DNA of 8,643 nt from an uncultured Clostridia bacterium (GTDB lineage: Bacteria; Bacillota; Clostridia; TANB77; CAG-508): the NCBI GenBank assembly GCA_944386375.1, contig CALXAW010000054.1:1-8643 (forward strand), in the 5' to 3' direction. The position numbers and the translations under genes are program-made. The notes under the pieces were generated by a model. The model made no database searches, was not told the DNA's origin, and worked only from the letters and a program-made list of their open reading frames with translations. Each line of letters starts with the position of its first letter. The stretch's first letter is position 1. This document shows positions 1 through 8,088 of this stretch, in pieces.

Positions 1-36
1 GGTCCTTTTGGCTTTAGTAGTAAATCCTGTTTTACC
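1..36 (-). pseudogene. D-Ala-D-Ala carboxypeptidase, 3' part (split by the element, runs off the window)
   Basis: On the minus strand these twelve codons read GKTGFTTKAKRT, the KTG motif and following residues typical of low-molecular-weight penicillin-binding proteins of the DacA/DacF (peptidase S11) type. These enzymes trim the terminal D-Ala of peptidoglycan stem peptides outside the membrane. An in-frame TAA at 37-39, inside the element, lies directly upstream, so this half has no start of its own here. It joins in frame to the fragment at the other end of the window through the shared G-K-T-G codons. The C-terminal part lies outside the window. The family call rests on a short but very characteristic motif plus the matching other half. 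Confidence 0.8.
25..36. repeat. Left att core (12-bp direct repeat, attL)
   Basis: TCCTGTTTTACC here is identical to 8567-8578 at the other end. Read on the minus strand it is GGT AAA ACA GGA, the Gly-Lys-Thr-Gly codons of the dac gene. Host codons lie on the left and element sequence on the right. Centring the interior inverted arms places the likely two-base crossover near the left edge of the core, about 25-27; the remaining identity would be sequence shared by attB and attP. Confidence 0.8.
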
Positions 37-50
37 TTAAAATAGCGAGA
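37..50. repeat. Left inverted arm of the reconstructed attP
   Basis: TTAAAATAGCGAGA abuts the left core. Its reverse complement matches TCTCGCATTTTAA at 8545-8557 apart from one extra base. In a circularised element the two arms would flank the core as a near-palindrome about 48 bp long, the size and symmetry expected of a large serine recombinase attP bound by one recombinase dimer. Confidence 0.65.
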
Positions 51-121
51 GCAAAAAATATTTTTATGTTAAATTTTAAAAGATAAATATTTCTCTTTCA
101 AAAACATTAAAAAAATTTATT

Positions 122-1609
122 CTACTCTTTTAATACATTTTCAAATTTGTATTTTATTACTATCTTATATTCTTTTTTCCCTCTTATTCCTTTAGTAAAA
201 TCATCAACCAAAATTGAATCAATTAAGTCATAAAAAAATTCAATATCATTAAAATAATTTTTTTTACATTCTTCTAAATATTTTATAAATGAATTATAAA
301 ATGATTGAAAATTATTAATATTGAGATTAATATCTTTTTTTACTTGTTCCAATTGATTCATTTTCTTTTTTATCTCGTCACATCTTTTCTTATAATCATT
401 TTCAGTCATTTTTTTTGCATAATACAATTCGAATATTTTTTCATAATTTTTATTTAGAAACGCTATTTCATTTTCAATTTCTTTAGTATTAATATTACTA
501 AATAACTTTTTTTTGTATACATTTAAAAATCTATTTGGTTCTTTATAAATTTCACATAAAAACGAAAAAATTTCTTCTTTAATTAGCTTATGTATAGTTT
601 CACAAGAAACAACAAAACCACTTTGTCTAAAAACATAACGAGGCTCAGAATTATATGTTGAATAATAAGGATGTTTACCACTTACAGGATCAATTAATAA
701 TCTACCAATGTGTGGTATTCGATAATGTTGAACTTTTCTAGAGTGTTTAAGTTCATTTGCTTTTTGAAAAATTTCTTCGCTTATAATGCTAGGAAGTTTA
801 TTTTTAATAAGAACTTCTTCATAAAAATTACTATGTCTTAAATTTATAATATGACCACAATATTCATATTCACCTATAATTCGAGTAATCATTGAAGGTT
901 TCCATAATGATGAATTTCTTTCATATTTTTTAGCTCCTTTAGAAACAAATTCATCTATATGTTTTGAAGGAGGTAAAAATCCTTCTACATTTAGTTGTCT
1001 AGAAATTTCTAAAGGCGTATATCCCATAACATATTGTTCAAAAATTCTTTTTATTACTCTTGATGCTACAGGATCGATTATTATTTTTCCTTGTTCATTT
1101 AATAAATATCCATATTTATAATGCGATTTCATATGTTTTGTCTTTGCTCTTCTTAATAGTGAATCATGGATTTTTTTTCTAAAATCCTTGATATAATAAT
1201 CATTTAAAAAATTTCTCAAAACTATTGATTCATCATCATTATAAGTTAGGCTATCATAATTATCATTTATTGAAATTAATCTGATTTTTAAAGAGGGAAA
1301 TGTTTGCTCTATTAACTTTCCCACTTGATGCATATTTCTACCTAATCTAGAAATGTCTTTAACTAAAATAATATCAAATTTATTAGCGTAAGCATCTAAT
1401 ATTAATTTTTGAAATCCTGGCCTTTCTTGATTAGTTCCAGAATATCCATCATCAATATAATTTTTTTTTAAATCTAAATTATGATTTGTCGCATACTCTT
1501 TTAATATTTTAATTTGATTTTCAATGCTTCTAGATTCTTTATATCTATCAATTTTATCTTCATCTTCTCTAGATAGTCTTGCATATATGACAGTTCTATT
1601 CATCTCCAT
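122..1609 (-). CDS. Large serine recombinase with degenerate zinc ribbon (second of the pair)
   Basis: A 495-residue site-specific recombinase that would cut and rejoin att DNA through a phosphoserine link. The N-terminal resolvase domain (about 5-150) has the nucleophile motif YARLS (Ser13), DDGYSGTN (53-60) and KDISRLGRN with Arg88 and Arg91. A recombinase domain follows (about 165-290). The segment that normally forms a zinc ribbon (about 302-336) reads LLIDPVSGKHPYY and lacks the CxxC pair, so it probably does not bind zinc. A charged coiled-coil-like stretch (about 375-430) and a DUF4368-like tail (about 465-492) end the protein. The ATG overlaps the end of the upstream recombinase by 14 bases; AAGGAG lies 10 bases before it, and the ATG two codons later is an alternative start. 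The overlap implies translational coupling and joint action. The stop is TAG. I see no convincing terminator between it and the left core. Confidence 0.93.
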   Translation of the reverse strand: MEMNRTVIYARLSREDEDKIDRYKESRSIENQIKILKEYATNHNLDLKKNYIDDGYSGTNQERPGFQKLILDAYANKFDIILVKDISRLGRNMHQVGKLIEQTFPSLKIRLISINDNYDSLTYNDDESIVLRNFLNDYYIKDFRKKIHDSLLRRAKTKHMKSHYKYGYLLNEQGKIIIDPVASRVIKRIFEQYVMGYTPLEISRQLNVEGFLPPSKHIDEFVSKGAKKYERNSSLWKPSMITRIIGEYEYCGHIINLRHSNFYEEVLIKNKLPSIISEEIFQKANELKHSRKVQHYRIPHIGRLLIDPVSGKHPYYSTYNSEPRYVFRQSGFVVSCETIHKLIKEEIFSFLCEIYKEPNRFLNVYKKKLFSNINTKEIENEIAFLNKNYEKIFELYYAKKMTENDYKKRCDEIKKKMNQLEQVKKDINLNINNFQSFYNSFIKYLEECKKNYFNDIEFFYDLIDSILVDDFTKGIRGKKEYKIVIKYKFENVLKE

Positions 1610-3221
1610 TTTCTAAGAACTCCTTGATTTCGTTATCTAAATACATATATCTAATAGCAATGTTATATACATATTTTTTTGGTTTTATTTCGTCGCCAAT
1701 TTTCACATAAATAGATTTTATACAAGATCTAATAATTCTAGGATCTAGCACATTGTCTTCATTAATATTTTCTAAAATAGAAATTATTAGTTTTGTTTTT
1801 TCTGAAGTAGCAAATTTTAATTTTTCTTGTTCAATTCTTGATTTCAATGAATCTATTAATTCTTTTAATATTTCTTTTTCTTTTTTATACTTATTTATCA
1901 TAACTTCATATGTTGATTCTGGAATATTATTTTTATTTTTTTCTTCAAATAACATTTGAATGTAATTATCTAGTTCATTATTTCTTTTAATGTGTTTATT
2001 TAAGTCATCTTGTAAGTTAATTTTAATGTATCTACCTTTTGTATCAAAATTATTTATAAATTCAATAAATTCTTTTTTCTTTTTTAAAATACAATTTTTC
2101 AAATTTAAAAGATTAATCTTAACAATTTCATTTAAGTACTTTATTTGAATAGTATTAAAACTTTTACAATTTTTTTTATAACAATAATATCTTTTTACAA
2201 CACCTTTTCTTTTTGTTTCTCTTTTTTCAAATCTAAGTATAGACTCGCAATCTGCACATCTAATTAATCCTTTGTATAAATTTTCATTAATATCTACTTT
2301 GCCACCTCTTTGCTTAATTAGCATATTTTGAATTCTTTCAAAAGTAAATTTATCTATAATTGCTGGATATCGATTATAAAAAATATGTCTATTTATATTT
2401 GATTTTTTTCTTTTTTTATCTTTGTAATTTCTAGATGTTGATTTTGCTGTAATGTATGCCCCTGTATATTCAATATTAGTTAAAATATCTTTTATGACAT
2501 CATTTCTCCAAGAACATAATTTTTCTTCACTAAGTGCCAATACTTTTTCTTTGTTGTAATTATATTTTATAGCATTGTAGTAACAAGGTCTTTTAATATT
2601 ATTTTCTTTTAACCACCTTGCAACTTTACTACAACTACACATTTCAATAAACTTTTTAAAAATTAATTTAACAATTGGAGCAGTATCTGAATCAATAACT
2701 CGTTCACTTGCTTCATTAAATGCATATCCAAAAAGAGGAAAAACTGTTCTTTTAGGCGTTCCATTTTTTGCCATATTATCTAATGTAAAACGAATTTTTT
2801 TTGAAATATCTTTAGCATACCATTCATTAATAATATTTTTAAATGGTGCAAAATTATTTGAATCGATTTTTGAAGTGTCAAAATTATCATTAATTGCAAT
2901 ATATCTAACATTCTTATTTGGAAAATATTCTTCTGTGTAATATCCTGTTTGGATATAATTTCTACCTAATCTAGATAAATCTTTTGTAACAACAATATCG
3001 ATTTTTCCATATTCAATATCTGAAATGAGGCGTTGAAAGGAAGGTCGTTCAAAGTTTGTTCCTGAATAGCCATCATCAATATAGATATCAAATAAATACC
3101 AACCTTGCTTTTTAACATAGTCTTCTAAAAAACTTTTTTGATTAGAAATAGATTGGCTTTCATCATTACCATCTTCCTTTGATAATCTACAATAAATTGC
3201 TGCTCTATTAGTATCTAACAC
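1596..3221 (-). CDS. Large serine recombinase with intact zinc ribbon (first of the pair)
   Basis: A 541-residue recombinase of the Tn4451 TnpX / gut Bacillota type, probably needed for integration and excision. The resolvase domain (about 6-150) has YCRLS with nucleophile Ser14, DDGYSGTNFERP (49-60) and DLSRLGRN with Arg84 and Arg87. The recombinase domain is about 165-300. A zinc ribbon has Cys322 and Cys325 (RCADC), then Cys347 and Cys352. A long coiled coil (about 375-470), the usual synapsis-control element, precedes a DUF4368-like tail (about 500-530). The start is GTG after AAAGGTGGTGGAGGAAG, 18 bases after the stop of the small upstream ORF. It is clearly related to, but well diverged from, the following recombinase, so this is an old paralogous pair rather than a recent duplication. 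Both could act as one heteromeric enzyme, as CcrA/CcrB do in SCCmec; that is inference. Confidence 0.95.
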   Translation of the reverse strand: MLDTNRAAIYCRLSKEDGNDESQSISNQKSFLEDYVKKQGWYLFDIYIDDGYSGTNFERPSFQRLISDIEYGKIDIVVTKDLSRLGRNYIQTGYYTEEYFPNKNVRYIAINDNFDTSKIDSNNFAPFKNIINEWYAKDISKKIRFTLDNMAKNGTPKRTVFPLFGYAFNEASERVIDSDTAPIVKLIFKKFIEMCSCSKVARWLKENNIKRPCYYNAIKYNYNKEKVLALSEEKLCSWRNDVIKDILTNIEYTGAYITAKSTSRNYKDKKRKKSNINRHIFYNRYPAIIDKFTFERIQNMLIKQRGGKVDINENLYKGLIRCADCESILRFEKRETKRKGVVKRYYCYKKNCKSFNTIQIKYLNEIVKINLLNLKNCILKKKKEFIEFINNFDTKGRYIKINLQDDLNKHIKRNNELDNYIQMLFEEKNKNNIPESTYEVMINKYKKEKEILKELIDSLKSRIEQEKLKFATSEKTKLIISILENINEDNVLDPRIIRSCIKSIYVKIGDEIKPKKYVYNIAIRYMYLDNEIKEFLENGDE

Positions 3222-3239
3222 CTTCCTCCACCACCTTTC

Positions 3240-3458
3240 TTATTTGTTAAAAAATTCTATTTTGTCTAATAGGACTGAAGTGATTTGTTCTAGTATTGAA
3301 CTTCCATTAGAACTAAATTCACGATAAACATAAAATACATTTCCGTTAATATTATATTTTTGGGCTTTCGACCGTGTAATTTTATCTTTCTTATCATTAA
3401 TATCTTGATAAAGATATTCATAAGTGGTGTCCTTTACTTCTTCTTTAAACTCTATAAT
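3240..3458 (-). CDS. Small TnpW-like protein, apparent ATT (or ATA) start
   Basis: An open frame of 72 codons ends at TAA, 18 bases before the first recombinase. Its second half, QKYNINGNVFYVYREFSSNG followed by SSILEQITSVLLDKIEFF, resembles the short TnpW-type proteins found beside serine recombinases in clostridial transposons: a 'G-x-x-[YF]-x-V-x-x-x-F' strand followed by a short hydrophobic helix. Their function is not established; a helper or regulatory role is plausible. The frame is open back to a TAA at 3501-3503 but has no ATG, GTG or TTG at the right place. A perfect AGGAGG (3465-3470) lies 6 bases before ATT (3458) and 9 before ATA (3455). Either a rare start is used, or the gene was silenced by loss of its ATG. 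The family call is from memory of the motif. Confidence 0.55.
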   Translation of the reverse strand: MIEFKEEVKDTTYEYLYQDINDKKDKITRSKAQKYNINGNVFYVYREFSSNGSSILEQITSVLLDKIEFFNK

Positions 3459-3462
3459 TCTT

Positions 3463-3470
3463 CTCCTCCT
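3463..3470 (-). promoter_or_regulatory. Strong Shine-Dalgarno AGGAGGAG of the recombinase operon
   Basis: The best ribosome site in the window lies in front of the small TnpW-like frame, not in front of an ATG. It is the main reason to believe that frame is, or recently was, translated, and it fixes the start region at 3453-3458. Confidence 0.6.
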
Positions 3471-3493
3471 ATGGTTAAAAGGAAATAATTTTG

Positions 3494-3506
3494 AACTAAC
3501 TTAGTT
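3494..3506. promoter_or_regulatory. Perfect 13-bp palindrome in the recombinase leader, possible operator
   Basis: AACTAACTTAGTT is perfectly symmetric around its central C, and the half-site TTAGTT is repeated at 3506-3511. It lies between the candidate -10 and the Shine-Dalgarno sequence, where a repressor or an RNA structure could act. No regulator gene is present on the element. Short A+T-rich palindromes arise easily by chance here. Confidence 0.25.
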
Positions 3507-3540
3507 TAGTTTTGTCGAAACGAACTTAAATAATAATAAA

Positions 3541-3568
3541 ATCATAATAATCGTTACAATTCAACCAA
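3541..3568 (-). promoter_or_regulatory. Candidate promoter of the TnpW-like/recombinase operon
   Basis: On the minus strand TTGGTT (3563-3568), a 16-base spacer and TATGAT (3541-3546) resemble a sigma-A promoter with a good -10 and a moderate -35. Transcription would begin near 3534, leaving a leader of about 75 bases before the small ORF. In DNA this AT-rich, matches to -10 boxes are common, so position and orientation are the main support. Confidence 0.4.
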
Positions 3569-4159
3569 AATTATAAAAAAATATTTAGGTTTTAACTTAA
3601 AACTACTTAAATGTTAAGATAAGATTTCACTTCTTTTAAATATAAAGAATAATAGTTATTTGAATGAGAACTTATTTCTACAATTAAGTTTTGATTGAAA
3701 GATTACATGAACACAAATTGATTATATCATTTCATTGCAACAAGACTTTTTTAGTCTTTTATCATTTCCTTTATAAATTTATGATATTTTTTTTTCTTAT
3801 ATACCAATCAATTAAATTTATAATGTTCCAAACAATTACATATTATTTAAAAATTATCTGTTTTGTAATTTTTTTGTTTTAAACAATAAAATTAAGTCGA
3901 CTTTAATTTTATAATTATTTATATTTATTTTTTTAACAAAATATGTAAAGATTGTTATTGTGCGACTACTACCTAGAATTTATTCAATACTAATAAATTT
4001 TTGATGTTAAGTAAAAAAATCTATATAAAATTGACAAATTAACTATTTAATCAAAGATAAAATATGGCTAATCATAAATTAATTTATTATATACAATAAA
4101 ATATAATGAATCCTTCTATAATTTTTATATAAAAGCAAAAAATTAATAATTAAATTTAA
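3569..4159. other. AT-rich stretch without a supportable gene
   Basis: I see no coding frame with a ribosome site, family motif or coding-like composition on either strand. A TTG-started open frame at 3691-3882 (plus) is a run of Phe, Ile and Tyr typical of translated T-rich noncoding DNA. A short patch at about 3955-3976 is richer in G+C than its surroundings but too short to interpret. The one notable structure is the palindrome at 3886-3912. Confidence 0.5.
3886..3912. repeat. Imperfect palindrome centred on GTCGAC
   Basis: ATAAAATTAAGTC (3886-3898) is followed by GACTTTAATTTTAT (3899-3912), the inverse of the first arm with one extra base. It sits alone in the gap between the two modules. 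It could be a protein-binding site or a bidirectional weak terminator; symmetry is all that supports it. Confidence 0.35.
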
Positions 4160-4160
4160 A

Positions 4161-4195
4161 AGGCATGATTCCTATTATATTTGGTAATCATGCCT
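4161..4195 (-). terminator. Rho-independent-type terminator of the ABC operon
   Basis: AGGCATGATT (4161-4170) pairs with AATCATGCCT (4186-4195) as a perfect 10-bp stem, and CC/GG can add two pairs inside the loop. On the minus strand the stem runs into TTTTAAATTTAATT; on the plus strand no T run follows. It lies about 190 bases after the stop of the second ABC gene, with nothing supportable between except a 12-bp palindrome, TTCTAATTAGAA, at 4356-4367. It most likely ends the cargo transcript. Confidence 0.65.
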
Positions 4196-4382
4196 ACTTA
4201 AATCTAATTTTTATTTAGTTGTAATATATTAATTTATAATTCACAAATAAAATTAGCTTAACTATTTTTTTGTTTGAATGAATTTTTATAGTGAATAACT
4301 TTCATATTTTTCAATTAATATTAAATTTTTAAAATCCTAAAAATTACTTTCTTAATTCTAATTAGAAATAATTTAGGTATCT

Positions 4383-6137
4383 TTATTTATACAAACTTGC
4401 TTGCATATTATATTTTTTATAAAACATTCCTCTTTTATCAATTAGTTCATCAAAAGTACCTTTTTCAATTATTTTTCCACCATCTATTACGATAATTTCA
4501 TCACACAAAGAAGCAACACTCATTCTATGAGAAATAATTAAAGATAAATGATTATCTGTTAATTTTGTGTAAATTTTTAAAATATCGTGTTCATTTAATG
4601 GATCTAATGAACTTGTAGGTTCATCAAAGATATAGACATCGCCTTTTCTATAAACAGCTCTTGCAATAGCGATTTTTTGTAGTTCTCCACCCGAAAAATT
4701 CACTCCACTATTATTATACATTTTATCAATATAAGTGTTTTCTTTATCATCGAGTTGATTAATAATAGTTTCCAAATCGCATTTTTTTATTGTTTCATTA
4801 AATTTTATATTGTCAAAACAATCAAAACATATATTTTCTTTAATAGTTAAATTATATAGTTTATAATCTTGAAATACGATGGAAAATTTTTTTAAATATT
4901 GATTATAATCATATTCATTAATATTTATTCCATTAATTAATATTTCTCCTTCATCTACTGAATATAATCCTAGTATTAATTTTAAAATAGTAGATTTGCC
5001 GCTTCCATTATCTCCAACCAAATAAGTTTTGTAATTTTTATGTATTTTAAAACTAATATTTTTTAATACTTGTTGTTTAGTATCGGGGTATGTAAATGAA
5101 ACGTTTTTAAATTCAATAGAATTAATAGAATCAACTAGTTTAATTTTTCCGCTCACTTTTTTTTCAATGTTTTGAAAATCATTAAATGATTTTGCAAATA
5201 TTTTAAATGTAGAAATTTCATTTGCTAAATTAGAAATATTAGTCAATGTTTGATAAATTTGATTGGCAGTGTTTATATACATAAAAAACATACCAAAAGT
5301 AATAAGAGATTTTGCGTATTTATAAATCATTATTATATAAATAATGCTATTTTGAACCACAAGTAAAAAACTTTGAAACAAATTGATTGATAAAACAAAT
5401 TTTCTTTCTTTGTAATTATGTTGTTCTAATTTTTTTACATTATTTTGATATTTTTCTAAAAACATAGTATGTAGTTTGGGATATAGTCTTATTTCTTTAC
5501 CATATTTTAAGTCTAAAAGAACACTAGAATCATACTTAATATTTCTATTTAATTCATTTTTAATATCACTAAATTTTTTTTGTGTTTTAATTTTAAAAAT
5601 ATTAATAAAATAATTTAAAACCACCATAAATAAAATAAATAAAAGTATATAAAAATCCAGTGTAGACATAATTAAAATGATAAATATAAAACTAGTTGTT
5701 GAACTTATTAAAACAGAAATAAAAGAATATGCTAAAGAACTGCATTGCCAAGAATGATGCAATGAATTATTATATTGTTTAATACTTTGAGTTTCTTGAG
5801 TATATTTATAGTCAATTTCCAACAGATGCAATAAATTAGTTTTATTGAATTGATGTGGTAAAATGTATCCATTAACTGAATATGGAACATACAATAAACC
5901 AATAATTAGATCACATATAATTGATAAAGCACTAAACAAAATAATACATATATACGCTTTGTTAATTTGATTAGCAATTAAATAATCAATAACTAATGGT
6001 GGAAAATAAATATAAATAAATGGCCTTACCGCAACAAAAAAGTTATATAAAACCTGAATAATGAGAATAGACTTTTTTGTTTTATATTCTTGTTTGATAA
6101 TGTTTATAATGGATAGTTTCTTATTCATTACCATCAT
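4383..6137 (-). CDS. ABC exporter half-transporter (second gene of a heterodimeric pair)
   Basis: A 584-residue membrane domain plus ATPase. The N-terminal half has about six hydrophobic segments (near 24-46, 62-84, 138-158, 160-181, 255-272 and 276-296). The ATPase domain has A-loop Tyr350, Walker A GDNGSGKST (375-383, Lys381), Q-loop Gln423, signature FSGGE (481-485), Walker B VYIFDE with Asp505 and Glu506, a normal D-loop SSLD (509-512) and His537. It has no C39 peptidase, so it would not cleave a double-glycine leader itself. Its start overlaps the upstream ABC gene by 17 bases, and the close coupling suggests a heterodimer. GGAAAG lies just before several possible Met codons (residues 1, 2 and 4). 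The family exports peptides, lipids or drugs; the substrate cannot be read from the sequence, but a small peptide ORF at the head of the same transcript makes a peptide plausible. The stop is TAA. Confidence 0.95.
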   Translation of the reverse strand: MMVMNKKLSIINIIKQEYKTKKSILIIQVLYNFFVAVRPFIYIYFPPLVIDYLIANQINKAYICIILFSALSIICDLIIGLLYVPYSVNGYILPHQFNKTNLLHLLEIDYKYTQETQSIKQYNNSLHHSWQCSSLAYSFISVLISSTTSFIFIILIMSTLDFYILLFILFMVVLNYFINIFKIKTQKKFSDIKNELNRNIKYDSSVLLDLKYGKEIRLYPKLHTMFLEKYQNNVKKLEQHNYKERKFVLSINLFQSFLLVVQNSIIYIIMIYKYAKSLITFGMFFMYINTANQIYQTLTNISNLANEISTFKIFAKSFNDFQNIEKKVSGKIKLVDSINSIEFKNVSFTYPDTKQQVLKNISFKIHKNYKTYLVGDNGSGKSTILKLILGLYSVDEGEILINGININEYDYNQYLKKFSIVFQDYKLYNLTIKENICFDCFDNIKFNETIKKCDLETIINQLDDKENTYIDKMYNNSGVNFSGGELQKIAIARAVYRKGDVYIFDEPTSSLDPLNEHDILKIYTKLTDNHLSLIISHRMSVASLCDEIIVIDGGKIIEKGTFDELIDKRGMFYKKYNMQASLYK

Positions 6138-7896
6138 CTTCTTTCCAATAATTACTTGCTTGCTTAGAAAACATTTTATAGTATATTTTTTTGTTTATCA
6201 TTAATTCTTTATGAGTTCCATTTTCTATTATTTTACCATTTTCAAAAACTAATATTAAATCTGTAAATTTACAACTTGATAAACGATGAGATATAAAAAA
6301 CACTATAGATTTATGTCCTTTTAAAGTTTCATAAAGAGCGCATTCACTTTCTACAGATAATTGTGCTGTTGGTTCATCAAGAACTATTATTTGACTATTT
6401 TTTTTCAAAGCTCTTGCAATAGCGATCTTTTGTTTTTCACCACCAGAAAAATCTACACCTTCTTGATCAAATATTTTTGTGATATTACTTTCTTGTTTTT
6501 TTTCAAGTTTCATTATAGTATTATAAAGTCCAACTTCTTTTAATTCAGTTTCTATTGATTCATTAGAAAAAGAAACATTTTCATTAATACTACATTGATA
6601 AATATTAAAATCCTGAAACACCGGCGAAAATAATTCATAGTATCTATCTGTTTCAATTTTAGAAATATCTATTCCATTTAAAAAAATTTTACCATTGGTT
6701 GGTTGATAAAGTTTTAAAAGTAATTTTATAAATGTTGTTTTTCCAGAGCCATTAACGCCTACTAATGATATTTTTCTTGTTTCATTTAAATCAATTTTTA
6801 AAGAAAGATTATCAATAGCATTTTTATTTGTATTAGGATAACAATAGCTTACATTTTTAAATTCGATTGTCTTAACTTTTGAAGGACATTTTTCTGTTAC
6901 TTTTTTCTTGTCTGAGATGTACATAGAAGATATTTGTTTAAATTTTTCAAAATAAAGATTTTCATTTTTTATTAATAAAAACGAATTAATAGATGAATAT
7001 ATTGCATTTGCTAAACTAAAAAATGCTGAAAGTAACATTGAATATTGTGCAATTTCCAAGTTTTGCTTTTCATATAGAAAAATCATAGATAAATAAATAA
7101 TAGACATTAATATATAATTCAAAAAAATTTGAACAATGCCATTTTTAAACAGCACATTTTGCTCTTGTTTCATTTTGTTTATAATATTTTTACTCGCAAT
7201 ATCAATTTTATTACTTAAAAAGTCTTTTAAATCATATAGTTTATTTTCTTTTACATAAGAAGCGTCTGCAAGTGTCCAAATAAAATAATCGTTTTTTCTG
7301 TAAAAATTGTAATTTTGATCATACATTTTATATCTTAATTTGTTTAATCTATTATCAAATGTTGTTTTCACAACCCAAATCATTACACAACAAAAAAGTG
7401 CAAAAATAGAAACTTCTTGAATCAAAAAAATTAATCCACTGATTGTTATTAAATTCGAGATAATTGAACACATTTGATTAATAATATGCAACACCGAAGC
7501 ACGATTTACATAATCTAAAGATTTATAATAATTATCAAAAAATTCTGCATCTTCTGTCTTTTGAAAAAATATTTTTAAAAATTCAGTAGATATTTCATAT
7601 CGATCATCGTTCACTATTTTTTCATTGTATTTTTCAATAAAAAAAACAACAATATTTTTTATTGAAGATAAAATATATTCGATAAGAAGCATCAAAGCAG
7701 CATACATAATTGCCATATTTATATTAATACTAGGATATAAACTATAAGTAATATATTTAATAAAATATACTGATACTAAAGGGATTAAAGCAGTTGCTAT
7801 TGTTCTTAAAAAATACAAAAAAAACAAGATTTTACATTTTTTCCATAATTCAATTGTTGAAATTTTAATTAATTTTAATACTATTTTCATATTCAT
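6121..7896 (-). CDS. ABC exporter half-transporter (first gene of the pair), altered D-loop
   Basis: A 591-residue membrane domain plus ATPase of the same layout as its partner: hydrophobic segments near 24-47, 62-88, 143-160, 162-180, 254-276 and 284-306, then the ATPase. Tyr353 fits the A-loop. Walker A is GVNGSGKTT (380-388, Lys386), Q-loop Gln428, signature FSGGE (483-487), Walker B IIVLDE with Asp507 and catalytic Glu508, and His537. The D-loop, normally SALD, is AQLS (511-514), with Ser in place of the conserved Asp, which may make the two ATP sites unequal. There is no peptidase domain. The start ATG has only a weak GAAAAG before it, so translation may depend on coupling to frames upstream (the preceding open frame ends 8 bases away). 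It was probably acquired with its partner as one cassette and is transcribed from the promoter at 8268-8297. Confidence 0.95.
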   Translation of the reverse strand: MNMKIVLKLIKISTIELWKKCKILFFLYFLRTIATALIPLVSVYFIKYITYSLYPSININMAIMYAALMLLIEYILSSIKNIVVFFIEKYNEKIVNDDRYEISTEFLKIFFQKTEDAEFFDNYYKSLDYVNRASVLHIINQMCSIISNLITISGLIFLIQEVSIFALFCCVMIWVVKTTFDNRLNKLRYKMYDQNYNFYRKNDYFIWTLADASYVKENKLYDLKDFLSNKIDIASKNIINKMKQEQNVLFKNGIVQIFLNYILMSIIYLSMIFLYEKQNLEIAQYSMLLSAFFSLANAIYSSINSFLLIKNENLYFEKFKQISSMYISDKKKVTEKCPSKVKTIEFKNVSYCYPNTNKNAIDNLSLKIDLNETRKISLVGVNGSGKTTFIKLLLKLYQPTNGKIFLNGIDISKIETDRYYELFSPVFQDFNIYQCSINENVSFSNESIETELKEVGLYNTIMKLEKKQESNITKIFDQEGVDFSGGEKQKIAIARALKKNSQIIVLDEPTAQLSVESECALYETLKGHKSIVFFISHRLSSCKFTDLILVFENGKIIENGTHKELMINKKIYYKMFSKQASNYWKEDDGNE

Positions 7897-7904
7897 TATC
7901 TTTT

Positions 7905-8087
7905 CTATGCTATCCTTAATATTTTATATACATTTAATTTCATAAAAAATGTTTTTTTATAATTTTTTGAGAAATATTTGTTTTTTGAATTATAATCATT
8001 TATTTTTTTAAAAAAATTTACCAATAACCTATCCTTTTTAATAGTATAAAAGCAAGTATGCTTATTTAATCTATATTTTCTTTTCAT
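7905..8087 (-). CDS. Doubtful 60-residue basic ORF between peptide and ABC genes
   Basis: An open frame from ATG at 8087, one base after the TAA of the 44-residue peptide (TAAAATG), to TAG 8 bases before the first ABC gene. It can be extended to a TTG at 8114. The product is rich in Lys, Asn, Tyr and Phe, begins MKRKYRLNKHTCFYTIKK and has no recognisable domain. For: tight packing and an unusually long open stretch in DNA this AT-rich. Against: no Shine-Dalgarno sequence, a composition like translated A-rich noncoding DNA, and a small hairpin at its start. It may only be a leader that lets ribosomes reach the ABC gene. Confidence 0.25.
   Translation of the reverse strand: MKRKYRLNKHTCFYTIKKDRLLVNFFKKINDYNSKNKYFSKNYKKTFFMKLNVYKILRIA
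8050..8063 (-). promoter_or_regulatory. Small hairpin after the peptide ORF, possible attenuator
   Basis: On the minus strand AAGCA-TACT-TGCTT is followed by TTTAT, 26 bases after the peptide stop. Such a weak stem with a short T run could partly terminate transcription and yield more peptide than transporter mRNA, a known arrangement in peptide-export operons. With only five base pairs, confidence is low. Confidence 0.2.
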
Positions 8088-8088
8088 T

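Noticed and set aside
1753..1959. Plus-strand open frame of 68 codons
   Set aside because: It is antisense to the coiled-coil region of the upstream recombinase; its Phe/Ser/Ile-rich product mirrors Lys/Glu codons and it has no ribosome site.
3691..3882. Plus-strand TTG-started frame of 63 codons, hydrophobic
   Set aside because: No Shine-Dalgarno sequence, and a Phe/Ile/Tyr composition as expected from T-rich noncoding DNA; no recognisable motif.
4031..4059. Consensus TTGACA on the plus strand
   Set aside because: No acceptable -10 at 16-18 bases (AAGATA at 17) and no plus-strand gene downstream.
3459..4382. CRISPR array, tRNA or other RNA gene in the long intergenic gap
   Set aside because: No regularly spaced repeats, no cloverleaf-like sequence and no conserved RNA motif seen; only the palindrome and terminator hairpin stand out.
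6361..6543. Plus-strand open frame of 60 codons
   Set aside because: Antisense to the ATPase domain of the first ABC gene, which has every expected motif.
122..7896. Mollicute genetic code (TGA = Trp)
   Set aside because: The long genes are intact with TAA/TAG stops, the tryptophans checked are TGG, and the interrupted host gene is for cell-wall synthesis, so the standard code fits.
4383..7896. Bacteriocin exporter with its own leader peptidase
   Set aside because: Neither ABC protein has an N-terminal C39 peptidase domain; both begin directly with membrane segments, so self-cleavage of a double-Gly leader is not supported.
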